From contig JAEPNV010000007.1 of the NCBI GenBank assembly GCA_017643215.1, positions 124,001-188,000 of the forward strand: a stretch of DNA of 64,000 nucleotides. The letters are read 5' to 3'. Under the pieces are notes generated by a model that was given only the letters and a program-made list of their open reading frames with translations, ran no database searches and had not been told where the DNA came from. The translations under genes were made by a program, and so were the position numbers. Shown here one piece after another: positions 61,946 through 64,000 of the stretch (position 1 is the first letter of the stretch; each line of letters opens with the position of its first letter). This DNA comes from Roseibium sp. (lineage in GTDB: Bacteria > Pseudomonadota > Alphaproteobacteria > Rhizobiales > Stappiaceae).

Positions 61946-63037
61946 CTTCGAGTGTGGGGTGAGATCGCGCCTTTCCCCGGCGCCCCCTCCCCCGAAATGT
62001 CATCCCGGCCCCCGAGCCGGGATCCACTCTCGCAAGCCACTTATTGGGGATCTGCAAGGTGTTTCAGTGCCCACCGCCGCCGCCGTGCCTGTTCCTGTCG
62101 TACGGGACCAATAGATCCCCGCACGGCGGCGGGGATGACCATCGAGGACGGGGCAAACGCCGTGCGCCTACGCCACCTGACACTGAAAAAACCTTATCCA
62201 CGCCCCCTGCCACTGCCCGTATACTTTGCCTGTTCCTGTCGTGCGGGGCCCGGGGCGGACCGGCCGGATCCAGGTGATAGGAACCGGGTTTTGAGGTTTT
62301 TCAGAACGGCGTAACGGACCGTTTTGACAAGACCGGTAACCGGCGGACTTTTCTGGCGCTGCGGGGTCTGGCGCAAGTGTTCGGAAAAGCCGCGTCTCGT
62401 ATCCGGCAAAGGAAAGGCCGCACCCACCTTTCCGGCGCAGAAACGAGAAAGGCGCAACAGCCGGTCACTTCGGGACACAGAACCCGGGCAGGCGTTTGGC
62501 CGTGCCACCTCCCACCCTCATTTCTGCACCCGGCACGACCCGGGCGCCTGCCATCCCGTTTGTCTGAAACGGGTGATAAAAGACCGAAACGCCGGAGGGG
62601 AACCTCGCGGCGCTGTTGGTGCTGACCGTGCCCCCTCACCCCACCCCTCTCCCCAGTCCATGCATAGCGGCGGAGAGGGAGCGCAGACAGCGAGCATCGT
62701 GAGTCATGCGTGTGAAGCCGGCAACTCCAGATGCATTCGCGGCCACACAACCCACACGCTTGGCGTCCAGTGTGACGGGGAGGCTCGAGGCAGTTTACCT
62801 CTCCCCGCTGGGGAGAGGTCGGGCCAACGGCCCGGGTGAGGGGCGGGCGCGGCTCGCTCGGGATAACGATAAAGAGAACTGGAAGATGCCACCGCGAAGC
62901 GGCCAGACGGCGCCAGACTCACCAGGGCACGCGATGGCTGCCGGTCATTGAGTTAAAACTCTTGAAATGCATTCTTTAAAATTGTTCCTTATACGCGTAA
63001 AAATCATTCTTGAGTTGCGTTTTTAGAGCTGATTCCA
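61946..63037. other. Repeat-rich gap before rfbB
   Basis: I see no credible gene in this kilobase; the open frames have repeat-like composition. It holds more fragments of blocks A and B (61995-62030 GTCATCCCGGCC...; 62113-62146 ATCCCCGCACGG...GCGGGGATGACC), a CTCTCCCC palindrome pair at 62645-62679 and one at 62797-62819. From about 62950 it turns AT-rich, probably the rfbB promoter region. Confidence 0.5.
62797..62819. repeat. Closed copy of the CCTCTCCCC palindrome
   Basis: ACCTCTCCCC-GCT-GGGGAGAGGT is a 10-bp perfect stem with a 3-base loop. It is the uninterrupted form of the stem split by the IS3-type element at 55975/58002. Confidence 0.7.
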
Positions 63038-64000
63038 TGAAAAAAGTCATTGTGACCGGCGGCGCCGGATTTATCGGGTCTGCTGTCGTCCGGTATTTGG
63101 TCGGGACGGTCGGTATTGAGGTCGTCACGCTCGACGCGTTGACCTATGCCGGCAATCTGGCATCCCTCGCTCCGGTCATGGACGCGGGGAATCATCGCTT
63201 CGTCAAGGCCGACATTCGCGATGGCGCGGCGCTGCGGGCCCTGTTTGAAGCCGAGAAGCCGGACGGCATCATGCATCTTGCGGCCGAAAGCCATGTGGAC
63301 CGGTCGATCGACGGGCCGGCCGCTTTCATCGACACCAACATCGTCGGCACCTACACGCTGCTTGAGGCCGCCCGCGCCTACTGGACAGACCTGCCGCCGG
63401 CGGACAAGGACGCGTTCCGCTTCCATCATGTGTCAACGGACGAGGTCTACGGGTCGCTCGGGCCGGAGGGACTGTTCACCGAGGAAATGCCCTATCAGCC
63501 GAATTCGCCCTATTCGGCCTCCAAGGCCGCCTCCGACCATCTGGTGCGTGCCTGGCATCACACCTACGGCCTGCCGGTGGTGACCACCAACTGCACGAAC
63601 AATTACGGCCCCCACCATTTTCCCGAAAAGCTCATTCCGCTGATGATCCTGAATGGCCTTGAGGGCAAATCCCTGCCAGTCTACGGCACCGGCGACAACA
63701 TCCGCGATTGGCTGTTTGTCGAGGACCATGCCCGCGCGCTCTGGACGGTGATGACCGGCGGGCGGCTCGGCGAGACCTACAATATCGCGGGCGAGGCCGA
63801 GCGAACCAATTTGCAGGTGGTCGAGGCGATCTGCGACCATCTCGACCAGCTTGTGCCGGGGGATCGCCCGCGCCGCGAGCTGATCACCTTCGTGACTGAC
63901 CGGCCCGGACACGATGCCCGTTACGCCATGGATATCACCAAGATCAGGGCGGAGTTGAACTGGCAGCCGGAAGAGAGTTTTGACAGCGGTCTTGAAAAGA
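63038..64000 (+). CDS. rfbB: dTDP-glucose 4,6-dehydratase (3' end cut by window)
   Basis: The frame starts at ATG 63038 ([20 protein letters not shown]) and runs to the window edge, about 321 codons, so only the C-terminal end is missing. It shows the extended-SDR glycine motif [20 protein letters not shown], the catalytic STDEVYG stretch, and [13 protein letters not shown] with the Tyr-x3-Lys pair. [19 protein letters not shown] and [12 protein letters not shown] are RfbB hallmarks. It makes dTDP-4-dehydro-6-deoxyglucose, the substrate of RfbC. rfbD and rfbA are expected just beyond the edge. Confidence 0.95.

Noticed and set aside
59358-63037. Many 60-170-residue open frames in the repeat field
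   Set aside because: They are translations of GC-rich palindromic repeats (recurring PRTKAG- and PAFVRG-type peptides) on both strands, without start signals.
1-64000. CRISPR array, tRNA or rRNA genes
   Set aside because: No regular short direct repeats with unique spacers and no tRNA/rRNA-like segments were seen on either strand.

Overview
The window is GC-rich and densely coded. Most genes sit in tight operons with ATGA stop/start overlaps. It reads as an alphaproteobacterial chromosome: tripartite tricarboxylate (Tct) transport, a betaine-demethylation locus of the rhizobial/marine-roseobacter type, T1SS-style RTX proteins with DUF4214 tails, a GTA-like capsid gene and intergenic palindromic mosaic repeats all fit. 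I cannot name the genus from sequence alone.

Layout. (1) 1-4212: inositol-type catabolism. A partial PfkB/IolC kinase diverges from two Gfo/Idh/MocA oxidoreductases flanking an IolE-like protein, with a LacI-type operator between. (2) 4509-12044: a complete reduced V/A-type ATPase operon in the order B-D-I-K-E-DUF2764-A. (3) 12098-18305: a periplasmic binding protein, TctE-like sensor kinase and TctD-like regulator on the minus strand, divergent from tctC-tctB-tctA. (4) 18382-35344: a large quaternary/tertiary amine (betaine) locus. It holds an MttB-family methyltransferase, three enolase-superfamily enzymes, a DgcA/StcD-type flavoprotein, a Rieske oxygenase, a dimethylglycine-dehydrogenase-like flavoprotein, an aldehyde dehydrogenase, an MDR oxidoreductase, a class III aminotransferase, a carboxymuconolactone-decarboxylase-like protein, and LysR and RpiR regulators. 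(5) 35847-55801: a surface/secretion locus. Three DUF4214 proteins (one a subtilisin-like protease, one an RTX protein) and one unknown protein are interleaved with large multidomain glycosyltransferases and methyltransferases. The last three genes (49244-55801) are strikingly AT-rich and look horizontally acquired. (6) 55802-58020: nested insertion-sequence remains. (7) 58024-64000: an orphan HK97/GTA-type capsid gene, then dTDP-rhamnose genes rfbC and rfbB (cut by the window end) embedded in about 3 kb of mosaic intergenic repeats.

How it may work together (inference): region 4 could strip N-methyl groups from a betaine such as proline betaine, hydroxyproline betaine or glycine betaine by two entry routes (corrinoid-type MttB and oxygenase-type Rieske), then epimerise or dehydrate and oxidise the product. 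Region 5 could build or glycosylate a secreted surface layer, with dTDP-rhamnose from region 7. The points most worth a second look are the permuted V-ATPase operon, the enolase homologue lacking the usual His-Asp dyad, a GWA module shared by the adjacent glycosyltransferases, a MITE-like element inserted inside another repeat, an IS inserted in the loop of a repeated palindrome, and rfbC lying between two long direct repeats.
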